Positions 47,970 through 59,567 of a stretch of DNA of 64,000 bases are shown here, in pieces. The notes beneath the pieces were generated by a model that did no database searches, was not told the DNA's origin, and saw only the letters and a program-made list of their open reading frames with translations. Source of the stretch: Vigna angularis (lineage: Eukaryota; Streptophyta; Magnoliopsida; Fabales; Fabaceae); NCBI RefSeq assembly GCF_016808095.1, contig NC_068971.1, positions 32,403,631 to 32,467,630 of the forward strand. The letters are read 5' to 3'. Position numbers and translations under genes: made by a program. Numbering within the stretch: the first letter of the stretch is position 1; the number at the start of each line of letters is the position of its first letter.

Positions 47970-50908
47970 ATGGTGTTCGTCTTTCCAACGCTTCTGTCCA
48001 TGAAGCTCAAACCTTTATTGATGCTTCTTGTAATGTTGTTTTGTGCATTTTCACATTATGATGCTGCCAGTTCTTCTGATTCGGAAGCAAATGCTTTGTT
48101 GAAGTGGAAAGGCAGCCTTGACAGCCTCAGTCAAGCTTCTCTCTCTTCATGGAATGGCAGTAATCCTTGCAACTGGCTGGGAATAGAATGTGATAATTCC
48201 CATTCTGTTTCTCACATAAATCTTACACGTGTTGGATTGAAAGGTACACTTCAAACTTTTAACTTCTCATCACTTCCAAACATTCTCGGTCTGAATATGA
48301 GTTTCAACTCCTTGTCTGGAAGTATTCCTCAACAGATTGAAAAGTTGTCCAATCTCAGCACGCTTGATTTGTCTACCAATAAACTCTCCGGTAACATTCC
48401 CAAAACCATCTGTAATCTTTCTAAACTAAAGTATCTGAATCTTAGTGTCAATGGTCTCTCTGGTTCTATTCCTAATGAAGTGGGCCATCTTCAGTCTCTT
48501 CTCACATTCGATATATTTACCAACAACCTCTCTGGGCCAATCCCTCCTACCTTAGGAACTCTGCCCCTTTTAGAATCCATTCACCTTTTTGAAAATAAAC
48601 TCTCTGGACCCATTCCTGCCAGTATTGGGAATCTGTCCAGGCTCACCATGTTATCTTTATCTTCAAATCAACTCACCGGATCCATCCCTCCCCATATCGG
48701 AAATTTATCAAACGCCAAGGTCATATGTTTTATTGGAAATGAACTTAGTGGCGAGATTCCAGTAGAAATTGAGAAGCTTACTGGTCTCGAATGTTTGCAA
48801 CTTGCTGATAATAATTTTATAGGCCAAATACCTCAGAACATTTGCCTCGGCGGAAACATGAAATACTTCACAGCTGGTAATAACAATTTCACTGGCCCAA
48901 TTCCACAGACTTTGAAGAAATGCTACAGCCTTAAAAGACTCAGGCTTCAGCAAAACCATCTTACTGGGGATATAACAAACTTTTTTGATGTCCTTCCAAA
49001 CTTGAACTACATCGATCTCAGTGAAAATAATTTTCACGGTAGTCTTTCACCTACTTGGGGAAAATTTCGCAGCCTCACAAGCTTCATGATTTCCAGAAAC
49101 AATTTGTCAGGTGTTATTCCACCAGAACTAGGTGGCGCAACCAAATTACAGGTGCTTGATCTATCCTCAAACCATCTTACAGGAAACATTCCAGAAGATT
49201 TATGCAACTTGACCCTCTTGTTTGATCTTTCAATCAACAACAATAATCTTTCTGGAAATGTTCCCTCGAAAATAGAATCACTGGAGGGACTTAAAATTTT
49301 GGAGCTCGGGTCAAATGATTTCACAGGCTTAATCCAGAAAAAAATTGGAAATTTGCGCAATTTATTGTACTTGAATCTGAGCCAGAATAAATTTGAGGGA
49401 AATATTCCTTCAGAGCTTGGCAATTTGAATTATCTCTCAAGTCTTGATCTCAGTGGAAATTTGTTGAGTGAAAGATTACCACCAACGCTTGGTGGAATAA
49501 AAGGCTTAGAAACATTGAATCTATCCCACAATAGTCTTTCAGGTGGTCTCTCTAGCTTACATGATATGATGAGTTTGACATCTTTTGACATATCATACAA
49601 CCAGTTTGAGGGTCCACTTCCTGACATTCCAGTCTTCCAGAATGCCACCATTGAAGCTCTGAGAAATAATAGCGGCCTGTGTGGCAATGTCACAGGCTTG
49701 GAGCCTTGCCCGAAAGTAAGTGGGAAATCTCATAATAACACTAAAAGGAAAGTGCTAATAGCAGTTTTACCCGTTACGGTGGCCATTCTAATGCTTGCAC
49801 TATTTCTTTTTGGTGTCTCCTATAATTTATGCCGAACTTCAAACGAAGAACAAGAGAAGGCTCTAAGTTCACGATCTGCCAGCATGTTTCCAGCATGGAG
49901 TTTCGGAGGCAAAATTATGTTTGAGAATATTATTGAAGCCACCGAATATTTTGATGACAAATATCTCATTGGAGTTGGAGGTCAAGGTCGTGTTTACAAA
50001 GCAATATTACCTACAGGTGAAGTTGTTGCTGTGAAGAAACTCCATTCAGTTTCAAACGGAGAAGTCCTCAATCAGAAAGCTTTCACAAGGGAGATCCAGG
50101 CTTTGACAGAAATCCGACATCGTAACATTGTAAAGTTTCATGGGTTTTGTTCGCATTCACAATATTCACTTTTGGTGTGCGAATTCCTAGAGAGGGGCGA
50201 TGTGAAGAAGATTTTGAAAGATGATGAACAAGCAGCTGCATTTGATTGGAATAAAAGGGTGGATGCTGTTAAAGACGTGGCAAATGCTTTATGCTATATG
50301 CACCATGATTGCTTACCTCCAATTGTCCATCGTGATATATCAAGCAAAAATGTTCTTTTGGATTCAGAATATGTAGCTCATGTCTCAGACTTCGGAACAG
50401 CTAAGCTTCTTGATCATAGTTCAGCCAATTGGACATCATTTGCAGGAACCTTTGGATATGCTGCTCCAGGTTAGTTTCCTTTCTATATTGAGTATATATC
50501 ATGATATTTTCAGCTTGTGTTTGTTGATGATTTACAAAATATTTTTAATTTTATACAGAACTTGCATACACAATGGAAGTAAACGAGAAATGTGACGTGT
50601 ATAGTTTTGGGGTCTTGGCATTGGAAATATTATTTGGAAGGCACCCTGGTGATGTTACATCTTTAATGCAATCTTCTTTATCAACTGGTATGATCTCAAC
50701 GCTTGATCATATGGCATTGATGGATAACTTGGATGAACGTCTACCTGTTCCAACAAATTCTACTTTGAAAGAGGTGGTATCAATTCTCAAGACAGCAATT
50801 TCTTGCCTGACTGAAAGTCCACGATCCCGACCAACCATGAAGCTCGTAACCAACGAGCTTGCATTGTCGAGGTCATCTTCAATGTCACACACAGAGCTGA
50901 AAGACTGA
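47970..50908 (+). CDS. Leucine-rich-repeat receptor-like kinase, MIK2/At1g35710 type
   Basis: This is a plasma-membrane receptor kinase that would sense an extracellular ligand and signal through a cytosolic Ser/Thr kinase. Exons 47970-50469 and 50559-50908 (GT-AG intron of 89 bp, splitting the Glu codon of the kinase APE motif) give 949 aa. Visible in order: signal peptide ([16 protein letters not shown], about 11-32; Met 11 is a possible better start), LRR N-cap with PCNWLGIEC (about 36-75), some 18-20 LRRs of NxLSGxIP type (about 80-560), transmembrane helix (594-618), kinase domain from about 665. Kinase landmarks are intact: GVGGQG loop (668-673), VAVK Lys 689, HRD at 787-789 (an RD kinase), DFG at 807-809, APE at 832-834. 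The MIK2 group is known for sensing small peptides; the specific ligand cannot be read from sequence. Confidence 0.95.
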
Positions 50909-52540
50909 ACATCCTACATATACATGCTTGAGTTGTACTTGTTCCCTTGATTTTGTATTGTATTTTCTTGTTTCTTATTTTATATAATCTCTTTAATGTT
51001 ATGAAATATAGATCTTGTAATCGTGAAGTTAGCTTGTCTTTGTAATATAGTACTACACCATGAAAAGAATAAAACTTCTAACCTTTGTTTATTTATACTA
51101 TGATATATAGATTAACAATACGTAACTATTTTATTGACTTATTTGAATTTATTTTTAAAAAAATATTTAAAACAGACCAATAATAATGAGTCTTCCCGTT
51201 GTAAAAAAAAACATTTTTTATTTATTTTCCTCTGCTACTTTTTACTTGGAAAGCAAACCTTTCTTTTAATGGCAGAAGGGTGCCATGTGCTAGTATTAAA
51301 AATGAATCTGATCTCTTTAAGCTGAGAAAATAACGCCATTTTTCATATTTTTCTACTAAAATAGCAGCCGAACACCAACTTATTAATTACTTAAATAAAT
51401 AAGAAAATGACGTTTCATCCTCAAGTGGATACCTACACTTCCTTGATCCCCAGCCACTTATTACACTCTATTATTAAGTTTGGATTTTCGTTATAAGTTG
51501 GAGTTAAATTTATTTAAAGTTGAAAAATATTTTTTTATTGTAGTTTATAAGTTAATTGAAGTTTAAAGTGAATCTTCATTTTCACTAAGTTCATTTTTTC
51601 CCAAAACATTTTAGTATATTAATTTTCCCAAAACATTTTAGTATTTGAGTTGAAACTTAAACATACCAAAAATTATATAAGTTAACATTTATAAAATTTA
51701 TCATAATATATACTACAAAAAAATATTGAAAATAAATATTTAGTGTATGACAAAAAAAATTGTACAAGATTTTCTTTTCTCACACAAAAGTAGGGAACCG
51801 TAATTTGCTTACTTTTCTTCTAATATATTAAAGTCTTCGATTTCTATTTTTTTTTCTTTTAAAAGTGGAATTGTGCATTGTAAGCACAGTTTCAATTGTT
51901 TTATTTTTAAATTGAAGTCGAGGTATTTCAAACAAAAATTTAATTGTTTTTTAAAAAGGTAAAACCATGTTTGTCATGCACAATTTTAAAATAATTGAAG
52001 TCGTAGTTGCCCGGCATGATATCAGTTCAAAAATAGAACAATTGATATCATACTTGTAATGCACAACTTCAATTGAAAAATAAATTGGAAATTGTGCTAT
52101 CATGCATGTCTTTAATATTATAGTAAAAACTTTAATCACATTAAAATAATTTTTAATATGAACGATTGACTTCCATTAGTATGATTTCTTTAATATGGAG
52201 TCATGAACCCATATGATTTACCTATTTTTTATATGTTGTCTACAACTAGATGATGCTGAAAATAACTCAAGAAAGGTAGTTGGGGAATTGAATAAAGACA
52301 ATTTCTTCCATTTTAAGTACTCTGAAATATATAGCAAAAAACAAATCAAGAATAAAGAAAAATATTTATATTGATTTTTCAAATTCATGGGTTATACGTT
52401 GAGTTATTTCTCAAGTAAACTACTACTTAAGAGGTTCTACTAACCAATCCAATTGATAATTGATTATAACAAATACATTTTGTTGACAAGTCGTGTTAAG
52501 GAAAAAAAAAGAACAAGTTTTCCCCTTAATATTTTGTTGG
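50909..52540. other. 3' flank of the receptor kinase and AT-rich spacer
   Basis: The first ~150 bp is T-rich with AATAAA-like signals (for example AATAAAAC near 51069) and probably contains the 3' UTR. A 30-bp phrase, TTCCCAAAACATTTTAGTAT, occurs twice near 51600-51640. No further gene was recognised. Confidence 0.4.
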
Positions 52541-54180
52541 GTAATAGGTTGATGTGGGAGAGAGAAATTGACATCAGAGTCGATGGTTCAGGTCTGATGA
52601 TCGGGTTCAAACAAGTACGTCTCTCCATGATAAGGTGAAGCCCTGACAGGTGGTCAGTGGAAGATAGTCAGATGAATCATAGGAGATGAAGAATAATAAA
52701 TACTCAGTGACATGATCATGGGTTTGTAGTGTACTCGGATAAGAAAATACTTTTGTTGTAGGAGAGGTGGAGAACCATAGTCATTTGTTTGATGGGAAGA
52801 TTGTTAGGATACAAACAAAGTCTCAATATAAAATAAAACAAGAGATGAATATGAATTTATATACACATAAGATAGATACATTCCTTAGTAAGATGCCTTT
52901 TTGAGTGGTATTAAAAACAAATCCGTAAGAGCATGATCCAAAACAAACAATATTTTATTAGTGTATGTGTGTTGAACCTCCCTATACAATTTGATCCTAC
53001 AAAAATACAAAGAAATTTTATACCTATACAATTTATACAAGACTAAGAAGAAGAAAGAAAATCTTAATATTACACTCTTAAAGTGAAGTCTTCCTCAATG
53101 ACACTTCATCTTCTTCTATGTTTAGCCAACTGCGTTATCAATGGATGGTCTCCATCAAAAAATATTTTATAAAGTCTATACATTCTCGATGATTGCAACC
53201 ATGCGCTATTGATCATAGCTTTACCGTCTTCTTTCAGCTTGTTCCCAGAGGTGGTATACCAAATTCCTAATATCATTTTTGTGGTAAATTGATTAAGTTA
53301 TCCCTTCAAGATTAAATCTTTTATATTGTTGGGCTCAATATAGACATGATGGTCATTGTAGCTTATTTTTTAAGCAAGATACTAACCCCATATTTTCTCT
53401 CCCAGGATTTGTTCTTATGGTTGATATTAAAACATATTGTCATTTAGATGGTGTGACTTGAGTGAGGTGGTTTAAATGGTCCATCGTCTCTTAGGCATCT
53501 TCGTCTAGTGTCTCGCTTTCACCTAATCCATTCATGAACATATGGATCTTGCTCTTTCTTCATTTCACTTAACAATCTACAAATCTACAAAGCCATTTTC
53601 ATGATTTGATAGTCTCCTAACATTCTGAGAAACATCATCGAACTTGACATTTATGGTTTATAGTCTACATAAATAGATTTGATTTTATAATATTCTCTAT
53701 GAACTTAACAAAGAAAAGATTTTAAAAGGTGAAGTAATTTGATTTTATTATGTCAGATATTTATTTTTCAAAACCTCGATTGTTAGCTAAGAGCAATAAT
53801 AAATTATAGCAAGAGTACTAAAAATTATTTTCTATTACATTCTTTCTTCCCAAACTTCCTTTTAGAGTATATAAATCTTCGATTCAGTATGAACACCAAA
53901 TGCTAAAGAATCAAAAGAGTGTGCTACTTTAGTCCAATAAAATCGAGTGAATATTTGAAATATAGTACCAAGTTGCATGGAATCTTCCAACACCCCTTCG
54001 AAATAGCCTTCTTTTTCCTGTCTTTTCCTACAATCACCCACTTCGAATGGTCATTGAAAATGGCCTCTAGACCATTATTTTCATTTTTTGAATCACAGTC
54101 CTCCACTGAATAATTGATATTTATCCCTTTGATACTCAGTTTCAAATAAAACTAAGTCTATGATAAGTGCTTGACCCACC
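52540..54180. other. Intergenic, unclassified repeat-like sequence
   Basis: Composition is intermediate and several stretches (53090-53640, 53920-54145) look like broken coding sequence, but no family could be recognised on either strand. They may be decayed retroelement or gene fragments. Confidence 0.25.
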
Positions 54181-54267
54181 GTAGAGCAATTTGTCTCCAT
54201 TGTTGTTGACCTTTACAGCTCAATATATATGCACTCAATATCAAGTTCAGCAGCTAGTGCTTCCACC

Positions 54268-54420
54268 ATGGAAAAACGTGCTATTCAAATATTTATCCCA
54301 CTCTACTCCATTATCCTCTGGAGAACGGCGGCGTCTATATTTGACTTCGATGCTTTTCATGTCCAAAGGTCCATAAACTATAACTTAATATTTTGTATTC
54401 ATAGGAATACATATATTTAA
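54268..54420 (+). CDS. Possible short secreted or membrane peptide, or a first exon
   Basis: ATG at 54268 sits in a very good plant start context (CCACCATGG), with a TATATAT 45 bp upstream at 54223. The 50-residue frame begins MEKRAIQIFIPLYSIILW, a basic residue followed by a hydrophobic core, then AASIFDFDAFH, so a signal peptide is plausible. No family was recognised. It could be the first exon of a longer gene, but no convincing next exon was found, or it may be chance. Confidence 0.22.
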   Translation: MEKRAIQIFIPLYSIILWRTAASIFDFDAFHVQRSINYNLIFCIHRNTYI

Positions 54421-54429
54421 TTATTGAAC

Positions 54430-55050
54430 GAATATTTATTTTATCTTTTATAAAAAATATATTTTCGCTTTTAAATTTTAATGTACCGTTTATAGTTGCT
54501 ACAAATACCAAGTTAATTTTTGGTTGAACTCTCATAAAAGTTTTCTTTCCAAAAGTTAAAATGCCACTTGTACCGTATTATTTCATTTCAAAATAAATAA
54601 ATTTTAACTGAACTTAATTTTCTTTTTTTTTTAGAAATGTCATGTACTAACTACATCATAGCCATCTATCTGTCCTTCAAACAAACTATTGTTCTTGCAG
54701 AGCCCAAGTTGTACCCACAAACCCTTCAATTCCACAAAATTCTTCAATCTTCACTTTCCAAACTACTCATCTTCTTGGTACTCATCCTCCATAAGGTGGA
54801 TGAGTATTGTATTTACAGAAGAACGTTAACCCTCAAGTCAAATTTAAATGTCAAATGCAAAACTTAGAAAAAAATAAAGTTGCGGAAAGATGTTTTGGAC
54901 GTGGTCTATGTTTATTATAATAAGAAATTGCATGGTTATTAGCACAAATGGTTAGAACTCCTTGTTTGCATTGGTTGTCATATGCATTCAATTTTTTTGG
55001 TACATAAAATGTTTTTATTTATTTCAATACGCTATTTAATGGATCGCGAT
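54430..55050. other. AT-rich spacer
   Basis: No gene was recognised. A TTAGCACAAATGGTTAGAAC phrase at 54939-54958 resembles a tRNA A-box region, like 26100, but lacks a clear B box. Confidence 0.3.
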
Positions 55051-56264
55051 ATTTTAACAACGCCAATTTGATAAAAATTTGACAACATCACGTGTCAAGT
55101 TTTAATTGGTCGAATTTGAATGTTTTTTTAATTTAAAATCTGATTTGGAATGGGTTGAAGTTTGGATTCCAAAACTGTCCTCTTCGTTTTCGAACTCTTT
55201 CTTCTCTCCTTATCACTGTCTTCTCTCTCCATTTTAGGGATTTGAATTTCATTTCAACTTCTCTCTTCATAGGAGTGTTCTCCCTCCTCTATTTTTAGGG
55301 TTTCGTTTTGTTTTGAACATCTCTCTCCTGCTTCCCTGTCACCATTGTTTTCCTTTGAATCTCTGTGGACATTGGGTTTGTTTCTTTGAGTTGTAGATTA
55401 CGCTTGTCTCCTTCGGTGTGGATTTGTCTCGTTCGGTGTCTCTATGGACATTGAGTTTCTTTTTTTGAGTTAGAGATTACCCTTGTCTCGTTCGGTGTCG
55501 ATTTGGTGGAAGTTGTTACCTTTTTTGTGCAATGGGTTCGTCCGGTGACAATGGTTCTTCGAACAAGGTATGAACTTTTTCGTGTCTCGGTATTCGTATT
55601 TTGGGGAGTGGATTTTGGTCTTGCATCTGTTCGTCATTTTTTTGGTGTGTCTTGCTTTTGGGTTGTCACTTACGTTGGTTATTTGTACCAACAAATATTA
55701 ATTTTTTTTTGTAGCTGTTTGTTCGTCATCATTGAAAGATCAAGTTAAGGTGTTTCTGGGTTGAGAGGTGAGTTCCTGCACCATTGACACAGGACTGATG
55801 GTGTTGTAATCGATTACAGGGAGCTGGTAATCGCTTACCAGTAGAAAAATCTCTTTTTGTACCGAAAGTTGAAGAGTGCTACCCAGACGTGGCTTAAGCA
55901 CTCCCCAGGAATATTTTGGATTCGTTATGACTGTCTTTTGAAGGTTTTATGGATGGATCATTAATGAAACACTTCAAGTTGGAATACTTCAATATTAAAC
56001 AAATATAAACGAAATAATGAAGGGTATTGAGTAATGAAAAAGTATAACAATATTAAAAAGCACATACATTAATAAAAAAACGTAATGACATTTCACGAAA
56101 CAACAAGTTTTGAAATGAAAAGATACATAACAATATACAATGAAATGTAATCTAAGAAGATGGTTGTCGATCAAATTGATTGCGGAAGTTAATAAGTTCT
56201 TCCTCTACGAGTTGTGCAAAAAATGTCATGAACTACCTTGGTTCAAACACCTATAGGAGATTTT

Positions 56265-56415
56265 TCCTCCACAATTGAATGGGCGGAAACTGTGTTTTGA
56301 TACACTTGACACCATCAATGATGAGCAACATGTGTTTCATCCACAATTGAGTGGGCCAAACTATGTTTTGATGCACTTGATACCATCAATGATGAGCAAG
56401 GTGAGTCATCCATGC
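56265..56415 (+). repeat. 75-bp tandem duplication
   Basis: CCACAATTGAATGGGC ... CACCATCAATGATGAGCAAC is followed immediately by CCACAATTGAGTGGGC ... TACCATCAATGATGAGCAAG. The two copies match closely. A third, partial relative (CATCAATGATTAGCAACATG) is at about 57869. Confidence 0.85.
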
Positions 56416-56454
56416 AAAAAAAAATAGAAAAGATCACTTATAGGGACATAAAAA

Positions 56455-58110
56455 CGACTTTGGGGAGCAGTGTTCATCTACCTGGGGAGTACAGTTGAAG
56501 TTTGTGTACAAATTATCCTTTTTCCTCTGGTAATTGATTACAAGACCCCTGTAATTGATTACCAGAGGAAAAAAGGGTAATTTGTACAGAAACTTCAATT
56601 GTACTCCCCAGCTAGATAAACATTGCTCCCCATTCTCTATTTTAGTTGAATTTTTCCTTTTTTGAGATGCGTGAGTGAGTTCAATGTTATTCGGTGACCT
56701 CCCTACACCAATAATGAGGTTAGGTCATTGATTTCTTCAAAATAAAAATGTCCATTTAGGTGGTTTTCTCCAATTGAGGTGAGGTGCATAACCCATGCTG
56801 TCAACTTTGACCTTTGCTGACTATTTTAATCATAACTTTTTCTACAGACCTCCAAATGATGTGATTCTTTTTTTATTAGAAATTAGACTAAAAAATATTT
56901 CCAATGACTACTAATTTATAATTTTTGGACATTTGAGTAGGTGCAGTTAATTCCTTAAAGTTAACGTTTTATATATTTCTATCACCTCTGACCTTTGCTG
57001 GTTGTTTTGCTCATAACTTTCTCCACCGAACTCCATATGAGTTGATTCTTGTTTTTTTGGAAAGCTCTTTGAGTCTAGATTCCAACAAAACAAGAATCAA
57101 GTCATTTGGAGTTCGGTGGAGAAAGTTAAGAACAAAACAAGTAGCAAAGGTCAGAAAAACAGAGTTGGGGAGCAATGTTCATCTACTTGGGGAGTACAGT
57201 TGAAGTTTGTGTACAAATTACCCTTTTTCCTCTGGTAATCGATTACAAGACCCTTGTAATCGATTACCAGAGGAAAATGGGTAATTTGTACACAAACTTC
57301 AACTGTACTCCCCAACTAGATGAACACTGCTCCCCATTCTCTATTTTTGTTGAATTTTTCCTTTTTTGAGATGGGTGAGCGAGTTCAATGTTATTCGGTG
57401 AGCTTCCTGCACCAATAATGAGGTTAGGTCATTGATTTCTTCAAAATAAAAATGTTCATTTAGGTGGTTTTCTCCAATTGAGGTGAGGTGCATAACCCAT
57501 GCTGTCAACTTTGACCTTTGCTGACTATTTTAATCATAACTTTTTCCACAGACCTCCAAATGATGTGATTCTTTTTTTATTAGAAATTAGACTCAAACAT
57601 CTTTCCAATGACTACTAATTTATAATTTTTGGACACCTGAGTAGGTGCAGTTAATTCCTTAAAGTTAACGTTTTATATATTTTTACCACCTCTGACCTTT
57701 GCTGGTTGTTTTGCTCATAACTTTCTCCACCGAACTCCAAATGAGTTGATTCTTGTTTTGTTGGAATGTAGACTCAAAGATCTTTCAAATGATTACTAAC
57801 TCATAATTTTTAGACCACTTTAGTAGATGCAGTTAATTTCCCAAAAACAACATTTTTCTAAGCTTCCCATCAATGATTAGCAACATGAGACATCCATGCA
57901 AAAACTGGAAGAAAACACCCATAAGGACATAAAAATAACCTTGGGGAGTAGTGTTCATCTAGTTGGGGAGTACAGTTGAAGTGTTTGTACAAATGACCCT
58001 TTTTCCTCTAGTAATTGATTACAGGGGTCTTGTAATCAATTACCAGAGGAAAAAGGTTCATTTGTACAGAAACTTCAAGTGTACTCCCGAGTTAGATAAA
58101 CACTACTTCC
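56455..58110 (+). repeat. 704-bp tandem units, each opening with a long hairpin
   Basis: Unit 1 (from about 56460) and unit 2 (from about 57164) match closely through GGTTAGGTCATTGATTTCTT, CATGCTGTCAACTTTGACC and GTAGGTGCAGTTAATTCC, with a 704-bp offset. A third hairpin head is at about 57940. Each head is an inverted repeat with arms of about 65 bp: 56487-56620, 57190-57325 and 57966-58095. The innermost bases are TAATTGATTACAAGACCCC or TAATCGATTACAAGACCC. Confidence 0.85.
56989..57153. repeat. 165-bp inverted repeat at the unit 1/unit 2 junction
   Basis: The left arm TGACCTTTGCTGGTTGTTTT ... CTTTCTCCACCGAACTCC ... GATTCTTGTTTTTTTGG is mirrored by CCAACAAAACAAGAATC ... GGAGTTCGGTGGAGAAAG ... 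AAAACAAGTAGCAAAGGTCA. The arms are about 70 bp and highly similar. The equivalent place in unit 2 (57690-57780) has only the left arm. Confidence 0.85.
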
Positions 58111-58889
58111 CATAGTGGTTATTGCTCTTGTTTGTGACTTTTTGCATTTCTTGTGAATGGGTGACTGAGTTCCATGTGAATGGATGTGCTCCCTACACCA
58201 ATGAATACATTAGGTCATTGAATATATGGCAAAAATGTGATGGATCTCATCTAGCTTATATGAAAGTGTGCGAATACAAAATACCTTCGTATTAAAAAAG
58301 AAAAACACGCTGCAGAGAAAGTCACCAGTGCACCCAACACCCAAAAGCACAACGACGACAGCGAAAAAACCTCTCCTTTCGAGAAAAGATGCCAACGGTG
58401 GCCCCATGCGAGACTTCCTCCCACGACTTCAATGACGCACAGAGACAAAGGACTTCCTGCAGAGAATAGGTGAACCCAAGCACCAACGAACAACAGTGAA
58501 CAAAGATGACTTCGGTGGCGGAGCGAGAGTTTCGAATGGTGGACTGAGACTTTCGAATGGAGAACCCAAGCACCAATGAACAACGGCGAAGAAAGAGGAC
58601 TTCGGTGGCGCCAGAGTTTTGAATGGATATCCTTGAGAGAGAGAGACAGAGTTTCGTAAGAGATTGAGAGAGAGAATCGATAGAGATGAAGGGCACAGTT
58701 TAGTAAGAGATTGAGAGAGAAACTTTCGTAAGAGATGAAGGCACGAACAATTTTCAACAATCTTCTTCTTCCAAAAGTGCCCTCGAAAACAAATATCAAG
58801 GTTTTTTAAAAATTCATTTAAAACAACAAATAACAGAACGACATGTGTCGTTGTCAAATTGTTGTTGCTCTTGGTAAATTTATGTTGGC

Positions 58890-59567
58890 ATGTAATATTT
58901 TTCCTGAAGGTGAATTTTGATTGTTGAATGGTAGTAGTTTTGTTTTGGTGCAGGCTTTCATGCGCTATTGGTTCTTACTAATCGGTATGCCATTCATTGT
59001 TTTCTTGTCTTATGCAATGCTTCCAATAAAATAATGTTGCGAAGCTTTTGTACGATGCATTGATATTTTTGGTGCAGTTTTATGTGTCCTCGTAATTAAA
59101 TTGTTGTTGCCAAGCTTTTGTTTACGATGCATTTACATTTTTTTTACGATGCAAAATTGTGTAGTTTGTTAAAACAAGACCGTCTAAAGATAAGATTGTC
59201 TAACACCTTTATGTTTTGAAGTTTAACAAACAATGATAAATAAGATGAGTATTTGACAAAGTATTCTCATTGTGAAAATAATATTGTTTCATGAAGGACA
59301 TTTTATGAAAAAAGCGTGATGACATCTGAATAAACAAAGAAAAGTTTCAATAAACACGTTATGGCCAAACGATCCTTTTGACAGTAGACACATTATTACA
59401 TAACGATTATTTATTATGAATGGGTCACTTCATTAAACAATATTTTAGTAAACGCATCAATATGCTATATGATATTTTTGCTAAATGCGCTCTTATTATA
59501 TTTTACTAAAGAATGCAATACATGATGTTTTTTGTAAATGTGCTAAAGCTATAAACAATGCTTCAAA
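58890..59567 (+). mobile_element. LTR remnant, left part, split by the CACTA element
   Basis: From about 59180 the text resembles a retroelement LTR (TTTATGTTTTGAAGTTTAAC, compare TGTTTTGAAGTTTATCAAAC at 3852). It appears to resume after 60923. The first ~290 bp (58890-59180) hold nothing recognisable. Confidence 0.4.

Larger units (their letters stand above)
55060..58890. mobile_element. Possible large Mutator-like element with hairpin-bearing tandem units
   Basis: The left flank (AATTTGACAACATCACGTGT near 55077) and the complemented right flank (AATTTGACAACGACACATGT near 58855) are similar and could be remains of terminal inverted repeats. Both are followed inward by TTTTCGAACTC / TTTTCGAGGGC and CTTCTCTCTC-rich tracts. 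The interior has three hairpin units (56455-58110) and a GC-richer right part (58300-58800). No transposase was recognised and no 9-bp duplication was matched, so the call is tentative. Confidence 0.35.

Noticed and set aside
58251..58857. Overlapping minus-strand frames of 120-180 codons
   Set aside because: Three different frames are open together in a CT/GA-rich repetitive stretch; no domain was recognised.
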